Shown here: piece by piece, positions 27,693 to 37,244 of the stretch
Layout of the letters: the number at the start of each line of letters is the position of its first letter
Position numbering within the stretch: the first letter of the stretch is position 1
DNA from: an uncultured Glaciecola sp.
GTDB taxonomy: Bacteria; Pseudomonadota; Gammaproteobacteria; Enterobacterales; Alteromonadaceae
Assembly: GCA_937125395.1 (NCBI GenBank)
Contig: CAKZLI010000023.1
Location: 1 to 64,000, forward strand
Length of the DNA stretch: 64,000 nucleotides
Direction of reading: 5' to 3'
Translations under genes and position numbers: made by a program
The notes under the pieces: model-generated
Database searches by the model: none
Told to the model about the DNA's origin: nothing
Seen by the model: the letters and a program-made list of their open reading frames with translations, nothing else

Positions 27693-28535
27693 CTAAGGTT
27701 GTGGTGCCGTTTGTCGCAAATCAGCATGTTCATCGGCAGGCTTTGGTCTAACTGGATTAGTACTGCGCACATGCGTCAAATATTGTTGCAACCCGACTAA
27801 TTTAACATTGTGCTGTGCTAATAAGGGTAATTGTCGTTGTAAATACGCCAGCGTGGTGGCATGAGGATGGCCAATAGCTAAAGCATGACCGGTTTGTTGT
27901 GCACGACGGATCAGGTATTTAAATTGACGATCTATGAATTCTGCAGATGTCACATGATCCAAAAAAACATGCCGTCTGGCGGTATCAATGCCTCTGCGTT
28001 GGGCGATTGATTCCACCTTGCTAAAAGGCGTTGTTCGACTATCCACAAAAAATAAATCGTGTTGCGCAACCAAGTCCATCAAGGCATAAAGCGGGCCTGA
28101 TAATTGAGTGAATTTACTGCCCATATGGTTATTAACCCCAATCGCATTGGGCACCGAATGCAATGCAGCAGTAAAGGTATGGTGTAATTCTTGGAGGTCC
28201 ATTGACGTCATTAAAGCCCCATCTCCAAGTTGCCCGGATGGTATAATTGACTCAAGGGGTAGATGCAATATCACATTGCGTTGCTGAATAGCCGATTGCA
28301 GCGCGATATCATTAGAAAAATGTGCATGTGGCAATATGGCAAATGCGACCTGAGGTGGCAACTCGCTAAAATTGCGATCGGTGCTCTTGTGCCCAATATC
28401 ATCAATAATAATGGTAATAATAGGTGGCTGTTGAGCTTGTGTTGCATAGACAGGACAACAGACAAGAAGCATTAAACACCCGGTAACAAAGGGTTTAGGC
28501 AAGCAAGCAAAAACAATATCAGAAAACGCTAACAT
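27693..28535 (-). CDS. yibQ: Divergent polysaccharide deacetylase family protein (YibQ-like)
   Basis: A 280-residue exported protein of the YibQ family (divergent polysaccharide deacetylase fold). A hydrophobic leader (about 10-32) precedes ITIIIDDIGHKSTD, LPFAILPH-like VAFAILPHAHFS, ILHLPLES, NNHMGSKFT and FFVDSRTTPFS. The biochemical activity of the family is not settled; metal-binding Asp and His residues are retained. Placement beside envC and gpmI is conserved in Gammaproteobacteria and suggests envelope work. Confidence 0.88.
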   Translation of the reverse strand: MLAFSDIVFACLPKPFVTGCLMLLVCCPVYATQAQQPPIITIIIDDIGHKSTDRNFSELPPQVAFAILPHAHFSNDIALQSAIQQRNVILHLPLESIIPSGQLGDGALMTSMDLQELHHTFTAALHSVPNAIGVNNHMGSKFTQLSGPLYALMDLVAQHDLFFVDSRTTPFSKVESIAQRRGIDTARRHVFLDHVTSAEFIDRQFKYLIRRAQQTGHALAIGHPHATTLAYLQRQLPLLAQHNVKLVGLQQYLTHVRSTNPVRPKPADEHADLRQTAPQP

Positions 28536-28672
28536 GGTATGTCATGGATGTGTTCGTGTAAATTATAACCAGAACAATACCAATTAAAACACAGGCTTGC
28601 ATCAAAAAACGGTGATTTCTTACAATGTTTTTGGGAGTTGTGGGTAACTTTTGATATCAATAGGGGCTTAAT

Positions 28673-29779
28673 CTATCGTTTGGATAACCAAGCCGTAGGA
28701 TTGACAGGGATGCCTTTACGCCTAATTTCAAAATACAAATAGGGTCGAGATTGACCACCTGATTGCCCCATCAATGCGACAGTTTCACCTTGTTTAACAC
28801 GATCCCCAGGTTGTTTAAGCAATGCTTGATTGTACCCATATACCGACATGTACCCTTGTCCATGATCGATAATCATGACTAATCCAAAGCCTCTTAACCA
28901 TTCTGAAAATAGCACCTTACCAGCATGTACTGCCCGAATTTCTGAGCCTACTTCACCTTGAATTAAGATCCCTTTCCATTTTACTTGACCTTGACGTACT
29001 CGACCAAACAACCGGCGCATTCGCCCTTTCGCAGGGTGCATCAATGCCCCTTTGTATGGCAGTAAACCGACTAACGACTGTTGAGCCTCAATTTCTTCTT
29101 GCGCTTTGTCAATGGCCTTGGCAATGCGTAATTCGTCTTCTTCTAATTGCTTGATTTTGGCGGTATCGGACTGAATATCTTGCTCTAATTGCTTAATGGA
29201 TAGTTCACGCTGACTACGCTGGGTGTTAAGGGTGAGTTGCTGTTGTTGTTGCTGATTTAATAACTCACTGAGTTGAATTTCTTTAGCAAACAAATCCTGC
29301 TCGATTTGATTGAGTTCACTAATATAAGTACGAAACTGATCAATCGTTTGCTTACGTTGCTTATATAGCAATTGATAATAGGTTAGCACTCGCTCAAATT
29401 TTGCAGCATCTTCTTGGTTAAATAGCATTTTTGCATAATCATAGTTACCAGCTATGTACGACGCCTTAATATGCTTGCCCATGATGTCTTGTTGTTTGGT
29501 GATATTATTGGCCATTATCACTTTTTGCCGATTTAAATCGTCAATTTCACTGGTGTTCTGTGCCAATTGTATTTGCGTCGTGTTGAGTGCTTTGACACTG
29601 ACCGCAATCGCCTCTTCTTGTGCTTTTAACTCTGAAAAAATCTGACTACGGCGTTGCTCTTTTGCTAGCAGTTGTGCTTTTGTTTCTTTTAATTGGGACT
29701 GTACGGATTGCAAATCTTGCGCTTGCGCCATCACGGACACATGCACCAACCAGCACAGTACACCAATTAAAAAACGCAT
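28673..29779 (-). CDS. envC: Murein hydrolase activator EnvC
   Basis: EnvC is a periplasmic activator of the amidases AmiA/AmiB during cell separation, controlled by FtsEX. The 368-residue protein has a signal peptide (to about residue 20), a long coiled coil (about 20-240), and a C-terminal LytM domain (about 260-368). That domain is degenerate: the expected HxH reads YLYFEIR, so it should activate rather than cut. Its ATG overlaps the gpmI stop (TAATG). Confidence 0.94.
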   Translation of the reverse strand: MRFLIGVLCWLVHVSVMAQAQDLQSVQSQLKETKAQLLAKEQRRSQIFSELKAQEEAIAVSVKALNTTQIQLAQNTSEIDDLNRQKVIMANNITKQQDIMGKHIKASYIAGNYDYAKMLFNQEDAAKFERVLTYYQLLYKQRKQTIDQFRTYISELNQIEQDLFAKEIQLSELLNQQQQQQLTLNTQRSQRELSIKQLEQDIQSDTAKIKQLEEDELRIAKAIDKAQEEIEAQQSLVGLLPYKGALMHPAKGRMRRLFGRVRQGQVKWKGILIQGEVGSEIRAVHAGKVLFSEWLRGFGLVMIIDHGQGYMSVYGYNQALLKQPGDRVKQGETVALMGQSGGQSRPYLYFEIRRKGIPVNPTAWLSKR

Positions 29780-31314
29780 TAGGCTGGTAAACGCATGATT
29801 GGTGTACCCGTCATTTCTGCTGGTTGTGGCATGCCCAGTAAATGCAACATAGTCGGAGCGACATCGCTCAAAGTGCCATCGGTGCGATACGTTGCATCCC
29901 GCCCAACATAAATAAACGGTACAGGTTCACTGGTATGTGCAGTATGAGCCTGACCAGTAGATGGGTCTTGCATTTGTTCTGCATTCCCATGATCTGCCGT
30001 GATCAAGCATTCACCACCGACTTCTTGCAAAGCGGCAACCACTCGGCCAATACAACTATCGACGGCTTCACACGCTTTTACCGCTGCAGCAAAATTACCC
30101 GTATGCCCAACCATATCACCATTTGGGTAGTTGCAAATAATCGCATCATACTCACGTGATAAAATGGCCTTGACCAGCTCATCGGTAAGCAATTCAGAAT
30201 TCATTTCAGGCTGTAAATCATAAGTAGCCACATCAGGTGAAGGGATCAGGATGCGTTTTTCACCGATAAATTCATCTTCTTTACCTCCGGAAAAAAAGAA
30301 CGTAACGTGCGCAAATTTCTCTGTTTCAGATATACGCAGTTGAGTTTTATCGTGCTTAGCTAACCATTCACCCAACACATTTTGCAATGCTGTTGGCGGA
30401 TACGCACAAGGCACTGTCAAGTTACTTTCATACTCAGTGAGCATGACGAAATCAGAAAACGCAATCGCGTTACCACGCTCAAACCCAGCAAAATCAGTAT
30501 CCACAAAACTATGCGCTAACTCGCGGGCACGATCGGCTCTAAAATTCATAAAAATAACCGTATCATCCGCTTGCATGCTTACCGCATCGCCAATGACGGT
30601 TGCTGCAACAAATTCATCGTTTTCATCACGAGCATAAGCCGCTTGCAGACCTGCTTCAGCAGAATCTGCTTGATGCGTCCCTTGCCCTTGGGTTAACAGT
30701 TGATATGCTTGGCTAACACGATCCCAGCGATTATCTCGGTCCATAGCGTAATAGCGGCCGATGATCGATGCTGTTTTACCTTTGCCTATTTTGGCAAATA
30801 TGGCATCCGCTTGGGCTAGACTTGCTTGCGCAGACCGAGGTGGCGTATCACGGCCATCCAAAAATGCATGTAAATAAATCGCACTTGCTCCGCGGGCTGC
30901 CGCTAGCTCAATGGCAGCAAAAATATGATCTTCATGCGAATGCACGCCACCAGGGGATAACAATCCCATTATATGCACCGCACCATCAGCAGCGATGGCT
31001 TTGTCTATGGCGTTGACCAATACTGGATTGTGTTGAAACTCGCCATCGGCGATAGCTTTAGTGATTTTGGTGAAATCTTGATAAACGACTCTACCTGCAC
31101 CTAAGTTAACATGACCCACCTCAGAATTGCCCATCTGACCGTCTGGCAAACCAACGTCCAAACCTGACCCGGAAATAAGTGTACTTGGGTAATGTGCCGT
31201 CAACTTGTCTAAATTAGGCGTATTGGCTGCCAAAATAGCATTGTTCTCCACTGCTTTACGATGTCCCCACCCGTCTAAAATTAATAACGCGAGTGGTGTC
31301 TTGGTAAGTGCCAT
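29779..31314 (-). CDS. gpmI: 2,3-bisphosphoglycerate-independent phosphoglycerate mutase
   Basis: This enzyme interconverts 3- and 2-phosphoglycerate in glycolysis, using two manganese ions. The 511-residue product has the alkaline-phosphatase-like fold: [10 protein letters not shown] at the N-terminus, the phosphorylated serine in [10 protein letters not shown] (Ser64), [11 protein letters not shown], and ADHGNAEQM near the C-terminus. It heads a gpmI-envC-yibQ cluster, divergent from yibN, as in E. coli. Confidence 0.97.
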   Translation of the reverse strand: MALTKTPLALLILDGWGHRKAVENNAILAANTPNLDKLTAHYPSTLISGSGLDVGLPDGQMGNSEVGHVNLGAGRVVYQDFTKITKAIADGEFQHNPVLVNAIDKAIAADGAVHIMGLLSPGGVHSHEDHIFAAIELAAARGASAIYLHAFLDGRDTPPRSAQASLAQADAIFAKIGKGKTASIIGRYYAMDRDNRWDRVSQAYQLLTQGQGTHQADSAEAGLQAAYARDENDEFVAATVIGDAVSMQADDTVIFMNFRADRARELAHSFVDTDFAGFERGNAIAFSDFVMLTEYESNLTVPCAYPPTALQNVLGEWLAKHDKTQLRISETEKFAHVTFFFSGGKEDEFIGEKRILIPSPDVATYDLQPEMNSELLTDELVKAILSREYDAIICNYPNGDMVGHTGNFAAAVKACEAVDSCIGRVVAALQEVGGECLITADHGNAEQMQDPSTGQAHTAHTSEPVPFIYVGRDATYRTDGTLSDVAPTMLHLLGMPQPAEMTGTPIMRLPA

Positions 31315-31489
31315 GTGTGCCTCAAATAATCAGAATATATATACGTATATAAATTATCATTTTACGCTAGCGGTATAAAGTAAATGTCGCGCAGATTAAG
31401 GTTTTTTTTGTGTATATGATATCTACACTAGTCAAATCTGTGATTTTCGATATACTTTGCACACTTAAATTTTAGTGATGTAGGGTTTC

Positions 31490-31915
31490 ATGGAACAATT
31501 TATTGAATTTGCACAAAACAATTTCTTTTTATCAGGGATCTGGATGGCAATTGTTATCTTGATTATTTATACCTTTGTCGCGGGTGCTTTGTCTCCAGTC
31601 AAAGAACTAAACACGCATGAAGCAACGTTAAAAATAAATAAAGAAGATGCTATTTTATTAGACATTCGTAAAGTAGATGAATTTAAAAAAGGCCATATTG
31701 TTGGTGCACGTCAGTTAAAAACCACTGAAATCGACAGTGCCGATTTTAGTAAACTTGAAAAATACAAATCGCAACCCATTATAGTAGTATGCGCAATGGG
31801 CATGAGTGCTAAGAAAACAGCATCGCAGCTGATCAAGGCTGGCTTTACTGAAGCAGCAATTCTTAAAGGTGGCATGAGCGCGTGGACATCAGCCAGCTTG
31901 CCGACAACTAAATAA
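31490..31915 (+). CDS. yibN: Membrane-anchored rhodanese-like protein YibN
   Basis: A 141-residue protein with one N-terminal membrane segment (about 13-35) and a cytoplasmic rhodanese domain. The domain has LLDIRKVDEFKKGHI and a cysteine active-site loop CAMGMSAK (about residue 102), so sulfur transfer is possible. The partner is unknown. It starts the conserved yibN-grxC-secB-gpsA cluster. Confidence 0.92.
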   Translation: MEQFIEFAQNNFFLSGIWMAIVILIIYTFVAGALSPVKELNTHEATLKINKEDAILLDIRKVDEFKKGHIVGARQLKTTEIDSADFSKLEKYKSQPIIVVCAMGMSAKKTASQLIKAGFTEAAILKGGMSAWTSASLPTTK

Positions 31916-31928
31916 GAGAACTATACAC

Positions 31929-32183
31929 ATGGCAACGATTGAACTCTATACCAAAGATTACTGCCCTTTTTGTAAACGTGCTGTGGCATTGTTAAACGAT
32001 AAAGGGGTCAGTTTTTCTAACATCGATATTCAACTACAACCAGAACACCGAGATATTATGATAACCCGTGCCAATGGCAAAACAACGGTGCCACAAATCT
32101 TCATTGACGCTGAGCATATTGGCGGTTGCGATGATTTATTCGCATTAGACAGACAAGGTAAGTTAGACGCATTAATTGGCTAA
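31929..32183 (+). CDS. grxC: Glutaredoxin 3
   Basis: An 84-residue dithiol glutaredoxin that reduces disulfides and mixed glutathione disulfides using glutathione. It has the active site CPFC (residues 12-15), the cis-proline TVPQIFID and the GGCDDL glutathione-binding motif. It lies 13 bases after yibN. Confidence 0.97.
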   Translation: MATIELYTKDYCPFCKRAVALLNDKGVSFSNIDIQLQPEHRDIMITRANGKTTVPQIFIDAEHIGGCDDLFALDRQGKLDALIG

Positions 32184-32237
32184 ACCCAATACGACTAACC
32201 TCACCGTAATTCAATTTTTTATAGGATACTACACAGC

Positions 32238-32735
32238 ATGGCTGAACAACCACTTACAAATGGCGCAGCGCCACAAGAACAACAAGCGCAATTTAATATT
32301 CAACGTATTTATACCAAAGATATTTCTTTTGAAACCCCTAACTCACCAAGCATTTTTGTCAAAGAGTGGAAGCCAGAAGTCAAACTTGACTTAGACACGA
32401 AAACAACCCGTATCGAAGAAGATTTATTCGAAGTGGTTTTGTCTGTAACCGTGACGGCAACAATCGAAAACGAAGTGGCTTTTTTGTGTGAAGTACAACA
32501 AGCAGGCTTATTCCAAATTGGCCAAATGCCTGAAGGTAACCGAGCTCAATTACTGGGTGCTTTTTGTCCAAATACTTTATTCCCGTATGCACGTGAAGCG
32601 ATTTCAAATCTAGTTAACCGTGGTACATTCCCAGCACTTAATTTAGCGCCAGTGAATTTTGACGCCGTGTTCCAAGCGTATGTACAAAAACGTGCTGCTG
32701 AAGAACAAGCTAATACACCACAAGCTGACGCATAA
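32238..32735 (+). CDS. secB: Protein-export chaperone SecB
   Basis: SecB is a tetrameric chaperone that keeps preproteins unfolded and delivers them to SecA. The 165-residue product contains [19 protein letters not shown] and the C-terminal [19 protein letters not shown] region used for SecA contact. It lies between grxC and gpsA, as in E. coli. Confidence 0.97.
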   Translation: MAEQPLTNGAAPQEQQAQFNIQRIYTKDISFETPNSPSIFVKEWKPEVKLDLDTKTTRIEEDLFEVVLSVTVTATIENEVAFLCEVQQAGLFQIGQMPEGNRAQLLGAFCPNTLFPYAREAISNLVNRGTFPALNLAPVNFDAVFQAYVQKRAAEEQANTPQADA

Positions 32736-32747
32736 GGTCACCCTCCT

Positions 32748-33752
32748 ATGTCCAACGCCATCAGTGTAATCGGAGCAGGCTCTTATGGTACTGCGTTAGC
32801 AATGTGCTTAGCCCGAAATGGTGTTGCGACATATTTATGGGGACGTAATCAACAGCAGCTTAATTTGCTCGCGACTGAACGACAAAACCGACAATACTTA
32901 CCCGGTTATCCGTTTCCAGATGGCCTACATATCGAATCAGATATTGCTGCTGCGATCAGTCACAGTCACGACATATTGGTCGTTGTACCGTCGCATGCGT
33001 TTGCACAGACATTACAGCTACTTGCCCCGCATTTAACAGCGCAGCACCGAATAGTATGGGCGACCAAAGGTCTTGAACCCAAGACCGGGCGTTTATTAAT
33101 GGATGTTGCTGCCGATTATGTCGGACCTAATCGTCCCGTTGGCGTATTATCAGGCCCCACCTTTGCTAAAGAAATGGCTGCTGGATTACCGACTGCAATT
33201 TCTCTGGCGACAACTGACCGTCAACTGGGTCAAGACATCGCAAACAAATTGCATTGTAAGCAATCATTTAGGGTTTATCTGAATGATGATCTGATTGGTG
33301 TGCAACTCGGTGGTGCCGTCAAAAATGTGATTGCGATAGGCGCGGGTTTAGCGGATGGATTGGGCTTTGGTGCCAACGCTCGTACTGCATTGATTACCCG
33401 TGGGTTAGCTGAAATGTCACGTCTAGGATGTGCATTGCAGGCTAAACCAGATACATTTACTGGGATGGCTGGTCTTGGCGATCTCGTTCTCACCTGTACC
33501 GATAATCAATCGCGTAATCGTCGATTTGGCTTGGCCTTAGGGGCTGGCAGTTCGGTTGATGAGGCAATTAACGACATTGGTCAGGTAGTCGAAGGGTTTC
33601 GAAATACCGAAGAAGTGCATGTACTGGCTCAACGAGTGGGTGTTGAAATGCCAATTTGTGAGCAAATTTATCAAGTGTTGTATGAAGGCAAAAATGTCAA
33701 ACTAGCAGCGCAAGCCCTGTTAAGCCGTTCTCCCAAAAACGAATCTATCTAG
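32748..33752 (+). CDS. gpsA: Glycerol-3-phosphate dehydrogenase [NAD(P)+]
   Basis: GpsA reduces dihydroxyacetone phosphate to sn-glycerol 3-phosphate, the backbone for phospholipids. The 334-residue product has the dinucleotide motif [11 protein letters not shown] (residues 8-18), GPTFAKEMA, the catalytic lysine region [13 protein letters not shown], and [14 protein letters not shown]. It closes the yibN-grxC-secB-gpsA cluster. A weak hairpin without a U-run lies before the convergent trmL. Confidence 0.97.
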   Translation: MSNAISVIGAGSYGTALAMCLARNGVATYLWGRNQQQLNLLATERQNRQYLPGYPFPDGLHIESDIAAAISHSHDILVVVPSHAFAQTLQLLAPHLTAQHRIVWATKGLEPKTGRLLMDVAADYVGPNRPVGVLSGPTFAKEMAAGLPTAISLATTDRQLGQDIANKLHCKQSFRVYLNDDLIGVQLGGAVKNVIAIGAGLADGLGFGANARTALITRGLAEMSRLGCALQAKPDTFTGMAGLGDLVLTCTDNQSRNRRFGLALGAGSSVDEAINDIGQVVEGFRNTEEVHVLAQRVGVEMPICEQIYQVLYEGKNVKLAAQALLSRSPKNESI

Positions 33753-33779
33753 TGTAATGTCTAGCCTTATTACAGGCTC

Positions 33780-34244
33780 TTACACACCACCATCAAAATC
33801 CATTTGACGCCACGCTTCATATATAAAAACAGCCACTGAGTTGGATAAATTCATACTTCTACTATCCGCTAACATCGGAATACGCACGCGTTGTTCGGGG
33901 GGTAAACTCATAATAAAATCGTGCGGTAAGCCCCTGGTTTCAGGCCCAAAAATCAAACAATCTCCGGCAGCATAACTTGCTTTAGAATGAAACATTGAAC
34001 CTTTAGTCGTGCAAGCAAAGATGCGCTTGGGTTGTGCACTCGCTAAATAGGCATCTAGATTCGCATGACGCTGGACATGCGCAAACTCATGATAATCTAA
34101 GCCTGCACGACGGACTTTTTTGTCATCCCATGCAAAACCAAGCGGTTCAATGAGATGCAATGCAAAACCTGAGTTGGCGCATAAACGAATAATATTGCCA
34201 GTATTTGGCGGGATCTCAGGTTCATATAAGACGATATCAAGCAT
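33780..34244 (-). CDS. trmL: tRNA (cytidine/uridine-34 2'-O)-methyltransferase TrmL
   Basis: TrmL methylates the ribose of the wobble base in two tRNA-Leu isoacceptors. The 154-residue product is a minimal SPOUT enzyme: [24 protein letters not shown] at the start, [11 protein letters not shown] in the middle, and the knot signature [26 protein letters not shown] at the end. It sits beside gpsA, close to the E. coli arrangement. Confidence 0.96.
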   Translation of the reverse strand: MLDIVLYEPEIPPNTGNIIRLCANSGFALHLIEPLGFAWDDKKVRRAGLDYHEFAHVQRHANLDAYLASAQPKRIFACTTKGSMFHSKASYAAGDCLIFGPETRGLPHDFIMSLPPEQRVRIPMLADSRSMNLSNSVAVFIYEAWRQMDFDGGV

Positions 34245-34289
34245 GGAAATAAATACCTTGTGGTAATAGATGGTAAAGCGGACGATATA

Positions 34290-35258
34290 TTAACGCAAAA
34301 AAGCCACAATGGCATCTAACGCTTCATTACGAATATGGTCTTGCTCAAATAATACCTCATGCTGAGCCTGATCAATTGATAGCCAACGTGCGTTGGGAAT
34401 GCTGCCCACTACCTGTTGTTGGATCGTATTGTCAACGACTTGATCAGATTGAGCACTAATACACAATACCGGTAGCTCAATGTGATGTGCTTGCTCAGCA
34501 ATCAAGGCTAAGGCTTTATTAGCCGCCCGGATCCATTGATACGTGACCCCTCCAAGTTGTATCTTGGGGTACGCTTGTTGCACAGCTCTAAAACGGTCAT
34601 ACCTTAGCTTAGAGCGCATTAATCGATTGTTGGCAAACACATCCGGGGCATAATCTTTTTGCCCAATAAAATACATCGGGCGATGAGATAAGCGTCCAAC
34701 CCACAAACCGATTGCCATCATCATTTGTGCTAGCCAACGAGGCACTGGCACCTTTAAGCCAAACATCGGCGCGCTCAACACTAACCGCTGAAACAACAAA
34801 GGGCGTTGCAGCACCGCAATCGTGCCTATCGCTCCTCCCATAGAGTGACATAACAACATTGGTTGTGGGCAGGTAGAGATCACAACATCATCAACAAATT
34901 GCAGTAAGTCATCGACGTATTCTTGAAAATCATCCACATGACCATGCATCGGATTGGGTGAGCAACGTTGCGATAACCCTTGCCCACGATGATCCATCAC
35001 AAATACATTAAAGCCTGCGTGATATAAATCATAAATAACTTCAATGTATTTGAGGTAACACTCAACCCGACCACTACTGATCACAATACCAGGACGTATC
35101 TGATCTACCGGATCGCTGTGAACTAAAGTCGCATAGGCACATTGAAGATTATCTTTGGTGTGTAAAAATCCCGTGCGGGCAGATTGTGCAAACCATGCAT
35201 CAAGTGTCGCGCCGTTGCCTTGTTGTAATTGAGCTTCGCTGTGCCAAGACCTGTTCAT
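34290..35258 (-). CDS. pldB: Alpha/beta-hydrolase, lysophospholipase L2-like
   Basis: A 322-residue serine hydrolase resembling PldB. It has VMDHRGQGLSQR (oxyanion region), the nucleophile elbow CHSMGG (first residue usually Gly), and a late His in QAQHEVLFEQD. It probably cleaves lysophospholipids or monoacylglycerols; the substrate is inferred. There is no signal peptide. Its ATG overlaps the stop of the preceding GrpB-family gene (ATGA). Confidence 0.82.
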   Translation of the reverse strand: MNRSWHSEAQLQQGNGATLDAWFAQSARTGFLHTKDNLQCAYATLVHSDPVDQIRPGIVISSGRVECYLKYIEVIYDLYHAGFNVFVMDHRGQGLSQRCSPNPMHGHVDDFQEYVDDLLQFVDDVVISTCPQPMLLCHSMGGAIGTIAVLQRPLLFQRLVLSAPMFGLKVPVPRWLAQMMMAIGLWVGRLSHRPMYFIGQKDYAPDVFANNRLMRSKLRYDRFRAVQQAYPKIQLGGVTYQWIRAANKALALIAEQAHHIELPVLCISAQSDQVVDNTIQQQVVGSIPNARWLSIDQAQHEVLFEQDHIRNEALDAIVAFLR

Positions 35259-35830
35259 CTTTGATATAACTCCTGGAGAATGGTCTTGATAAATTGGCTT
35301 TTGGCTTGTCCATATGCCTGATGTTCGGTGATCCCTTGCTCAACTAAATCGGCTTTGATTCTCATATATTGATTCCGTAACGCCTTTGAACAAAGCAATC
35401 TTTGGCGAAAATAACGTTGTTTTTGATGTTCGATTGAATGGTACTCCAGCAGATGAATATGCACATTGATGACGTTGCCTAAAGACGGGTTAAGCCTATC
35501 GCTAGATTCAATCATAACCCCAATATCCAGTCGCGGGCGATATGCTGGAAACATAGATTTTGCAAGCTGCCACTCACAACCTAATGCTTGCAGTTGCGGT
35601 ATGATACTTTCAACAGCCCGTTGTTTAGCTGCGACATCAGCATTCACGTTAGGGTACAAACACGCGATATCAATAATACCTTTACCTGGCACGCCAATCG
35701 CTGTCGAACCACAATGCTCATAGCGAAAGGCTGTGGGAAGCTGTTGTATCACCCAAGTCGCTATTTGTTGCTGTTGTTTATGTGCAGGTTCGACACTCGC
35801 TGGTCGATACGAATATTGAGTAAAATACAT
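35255..35830 (-). CDS. GrpB/UPF0157-family nucleotidyltransferase-like protein
   Basis: A 191-residue protein from the chosen ATG; a TTG ten codons upstream is possible. It has the family signature EHCGSTAIGVPGKGIIDIA (around residue 40) and the polymerase-beta-like Asp pattern. Members are predicted nucleotidyltransferases; a few act in coenzyme A synthesis in other organisms. The target here is unknown. It overlaps the PldB-like gene by four bases. Confidence 0.8.
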   Translation of the reverse strand: MYFTQYSYRPASVEPAHKQQQQIATWVIQQLPTAFRYEHCGSTAIGVPGKGIIDIACLYPNVNADVAAKQRAVESIIPQLQALGCEWQLAKSMFPAYRPRLDIGVMIESSDRLNPSLGNVINVHIHLLEYHSIEHQKQRYFRQRLLCSKALRNQYMRIKADLVEQGITEHQAYGQAKSQFIKTILQELYQR

Positions 35831-35904
35831 GTGTTCATCTTGTGTAGAGCAATATGACAAGTATACCTCTAATCAATTTAACACCAAAGTATTATCTTTT
35901 TTAC

Positions 35905-35939
35905 TGAATACTTATACATTTTAATTGCATAAATATATG
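35905..35939 (+). promoter_or_regulatory. Two tandem ARG boxes (ArgR operator)
   Basis: TGAATACTTATACA (35905-35918) and TGCATAAATATATG (35926-35939) resemble the ARG box TGAATwwwwATTCA. Their starts are 21 bases apart, the exact phasing of paired ARG boxes bound by hexameric ArgR in E. coli. The second box overlaps the -35 element, so arginine-loaded ArgR should repress argCBFGHA. Confidence 0.75.
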
Positions 35940-35952
35940 ACTTATGTACAAT
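35925..35952 (+). promoter_or_regulatory. Promoter of the argCBFGHA operon
   Basis: TTGCAT (35925-35930) and TACAAT (35947-35952) are spaced by 16 bases. The start would be near 35959, about 250 bases before argC. It is overlapped by the second ARG box. Confidence 0.65.
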
Positions 35953-36043
35953 AACTGTAGATTTTTATTTACTTTACTTTTTTGTAGAATAACAGTTGAA
36001 TACCATTAATATGACACAGTTTAAACACTCTCCCTGCCTGAGC

Positions 36044-36154
36044 TACCCTCGAGTATATTTGCAATGGAGTGTGCAAATATAGGCGGTAGTGCACTTTTAC
36101 CTTTATTTATGATGGGCGTCACAACCTAATAAATAAGGGTATTAGTGTTTTTTT
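36044..36154 (+). promoter_or_regulatory. Two strong hairpins in the argC leader
   Basis: First hairpin: TATATTTGCA (36054-36063) pairs perfectly with TGCAAATATA (36072-36081) around an 8-base loop, within an outer CTACC/GGTAG stem (36044-36089). Second: CCTTTATTTA (36100-36109) pairs with TAAATAAGGG (36130-36139) with one G-U, followed 8 bases later by seven Ts (36148-36154). The second is terminator-like but offset from its T-run. Function unknown. Confidence 0.55.
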
Positions 36155-36206
36155 CTTTGGTGTCTCACCCAATTTTGGCAACCACACTGGCTAGGAATAA
36201 CGAATA

Positions 36207-37244
36207 ATGATTAAAACATGTATTATTGGCGCAAGTGGCTATACCGGCGCTGAGTTAGTAAAAATATTAGCCCTTCATCCAGAGTTTACTGTTGCACAAT
36301 TGTATGTGTCCCAAGGCTCTAGCGATGCTGGCCAACAAATTAGTGATTGCCACCCCCAATTATTGCAAATCTGTGATTTGCCACTACAACCAATCAATGA
36401 TGCACTCATAGCCCAAATTGCTTGGGATATGGATGCTATCTTTTTGGCAACCCCCCATGAGGCAAGTCACGAATGGATGTCGCAACTAGCAGGCAAACGA
36501 GCTGTGGTATATGATCTGTCGGGTGCGTTTAGACTTAAAGATAAAAACGTATTTGCACAATATTATGGCTTTGCGCATACCTGCGATGCATGGCGCGACG
36601 CTGCGGTATATGGATTAGCCGAATGGTATCCACAAGAGATCGCTGACGCTTCGCTAATCGCCGTACCCGGATGTTACCCTACCGCAAGTCTAAGCGGTTT
36701 AAAACCTCTGGCTGAGGCAGGCTTACTCTCTCAGACCAGACCTGTAATTAATGCTATCTCCGGGGTCAGTGGGGCTGGTCGCAAAGCATCATTAACCAAT
36801 AGTTATTGTGAAGTATCATTGCAAGCCTATGGCATACTTGGTCATCGCCATCAGCCAGAAATTGAAGCTTTTTTAGGGCAACCTGTGATTTTTACTCCTC
36901 ACTTGGGTAACTTTAAACGTGGGATTTTGGCTACTATCACCGCTCAGCTAGCTCCCAACACTACTTTAGCGCAAATTGACCAAGCGTTTAACGATGCATA
37001 TCGTGATTCTGTGTGTATTCGATTGCGTAACCGCGCCCCAAAAGTCGATGACGTTGTGAATACTCCCTATTGTGATATCTATTATCAATACGATGCGAAC
37101 GCGCAATATATCGTGGTCACGACGGCGATAGATAACGTGCTAAAAGGTGCTGCAGCACAAGCCGTTCAGTGCGCTAATTTACAGCATAACTTTCCTATCC
37201 ACACTGGGCTAGTTGCCACTTCACCGGAGCAATGTTTTATATGA
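36207..37244 (+). CDS. argC: N-acetyl-gamma-glutamyl-phosphate reductase
   Basis: ArgC reduces N-acetylglutamyl phosphate to the semialdehyde, the third step of arginine synthesis. The 345-residue product has the NADP motif IIGASGYTGAELVKI, the catalytic cysteine in VPGCYPTA (Cys156), and GHRHQPEIE. Its stop overlaps the argB ATG (ATGA). It is the first gene of the arg operon. Confidence 0.97.
   Translation: MIKTCIIGASGYTGAELVKILALHPEFTVAQLYVSQGSSDAGQQISDCHPQLLQICDLPLQPINDALIAQIAWDMDAIFLATPHEASHEWMSQLAGKRAVVYDLSGAFRLKDKNVFAQYYGFAHTCDAWRDAAVYGLAEWYPQEIADASLIAVPGCYPTASLSGLKPLAEAGLLSQTRPVINAISGVSGAGRKASLTNSYCEVSLQAYGILGHRHQPEIEAFLGQPVIFTPHLGNFKRGILATITAQLAPNTTLAQIDQAFNDAYRDSVCIRLRNRAPKVDDVVNTPYCDIYYQYDANAQYIVVTTAIDNVLKGAAAQAVQCANLQHNFPIHTGLVATSPEQCFI

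Larger units (their letters stand above)
35831..36206 (+). other. Intergenic region and leader upstream of argC
   Basis: This 376-base gap contains no supported gene. It holds two tandem ARG boxes and a sigma-70 promoter (35905-35952), followed by a leader of about 250 bases with two strong hairpins. A 23-codon frame at 36011 has one arginine codon and no ribosome site, so I do not call it a leader peptide. Confidence 0.75.

Noticed and set aside
29221..29280. Glutamine repeat in EnvC as an unusual tandem repeat
   Set aside because: A run of about five glutamines within the coiled coil is ordinary for EnvC-like proteins.
31337..31350. Perfect palindrome TATATACGTATATA between gpmI and yibN
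   Set aside because: It is low-complexity AT-rich DNA and matches no operator I can name.
33755..33786. Terminator between gpsA and trmL
   Set aside because: GTGTAA/TTACAC and AGCC/GGCT can pair, but there is no U-run on either strand.
36011..36082. 23-codon frame in the argC leader as an arginine leader peptide
   Set aside because: It has only one arginine codon and no ribosome site, so classical attenuation is not supported.
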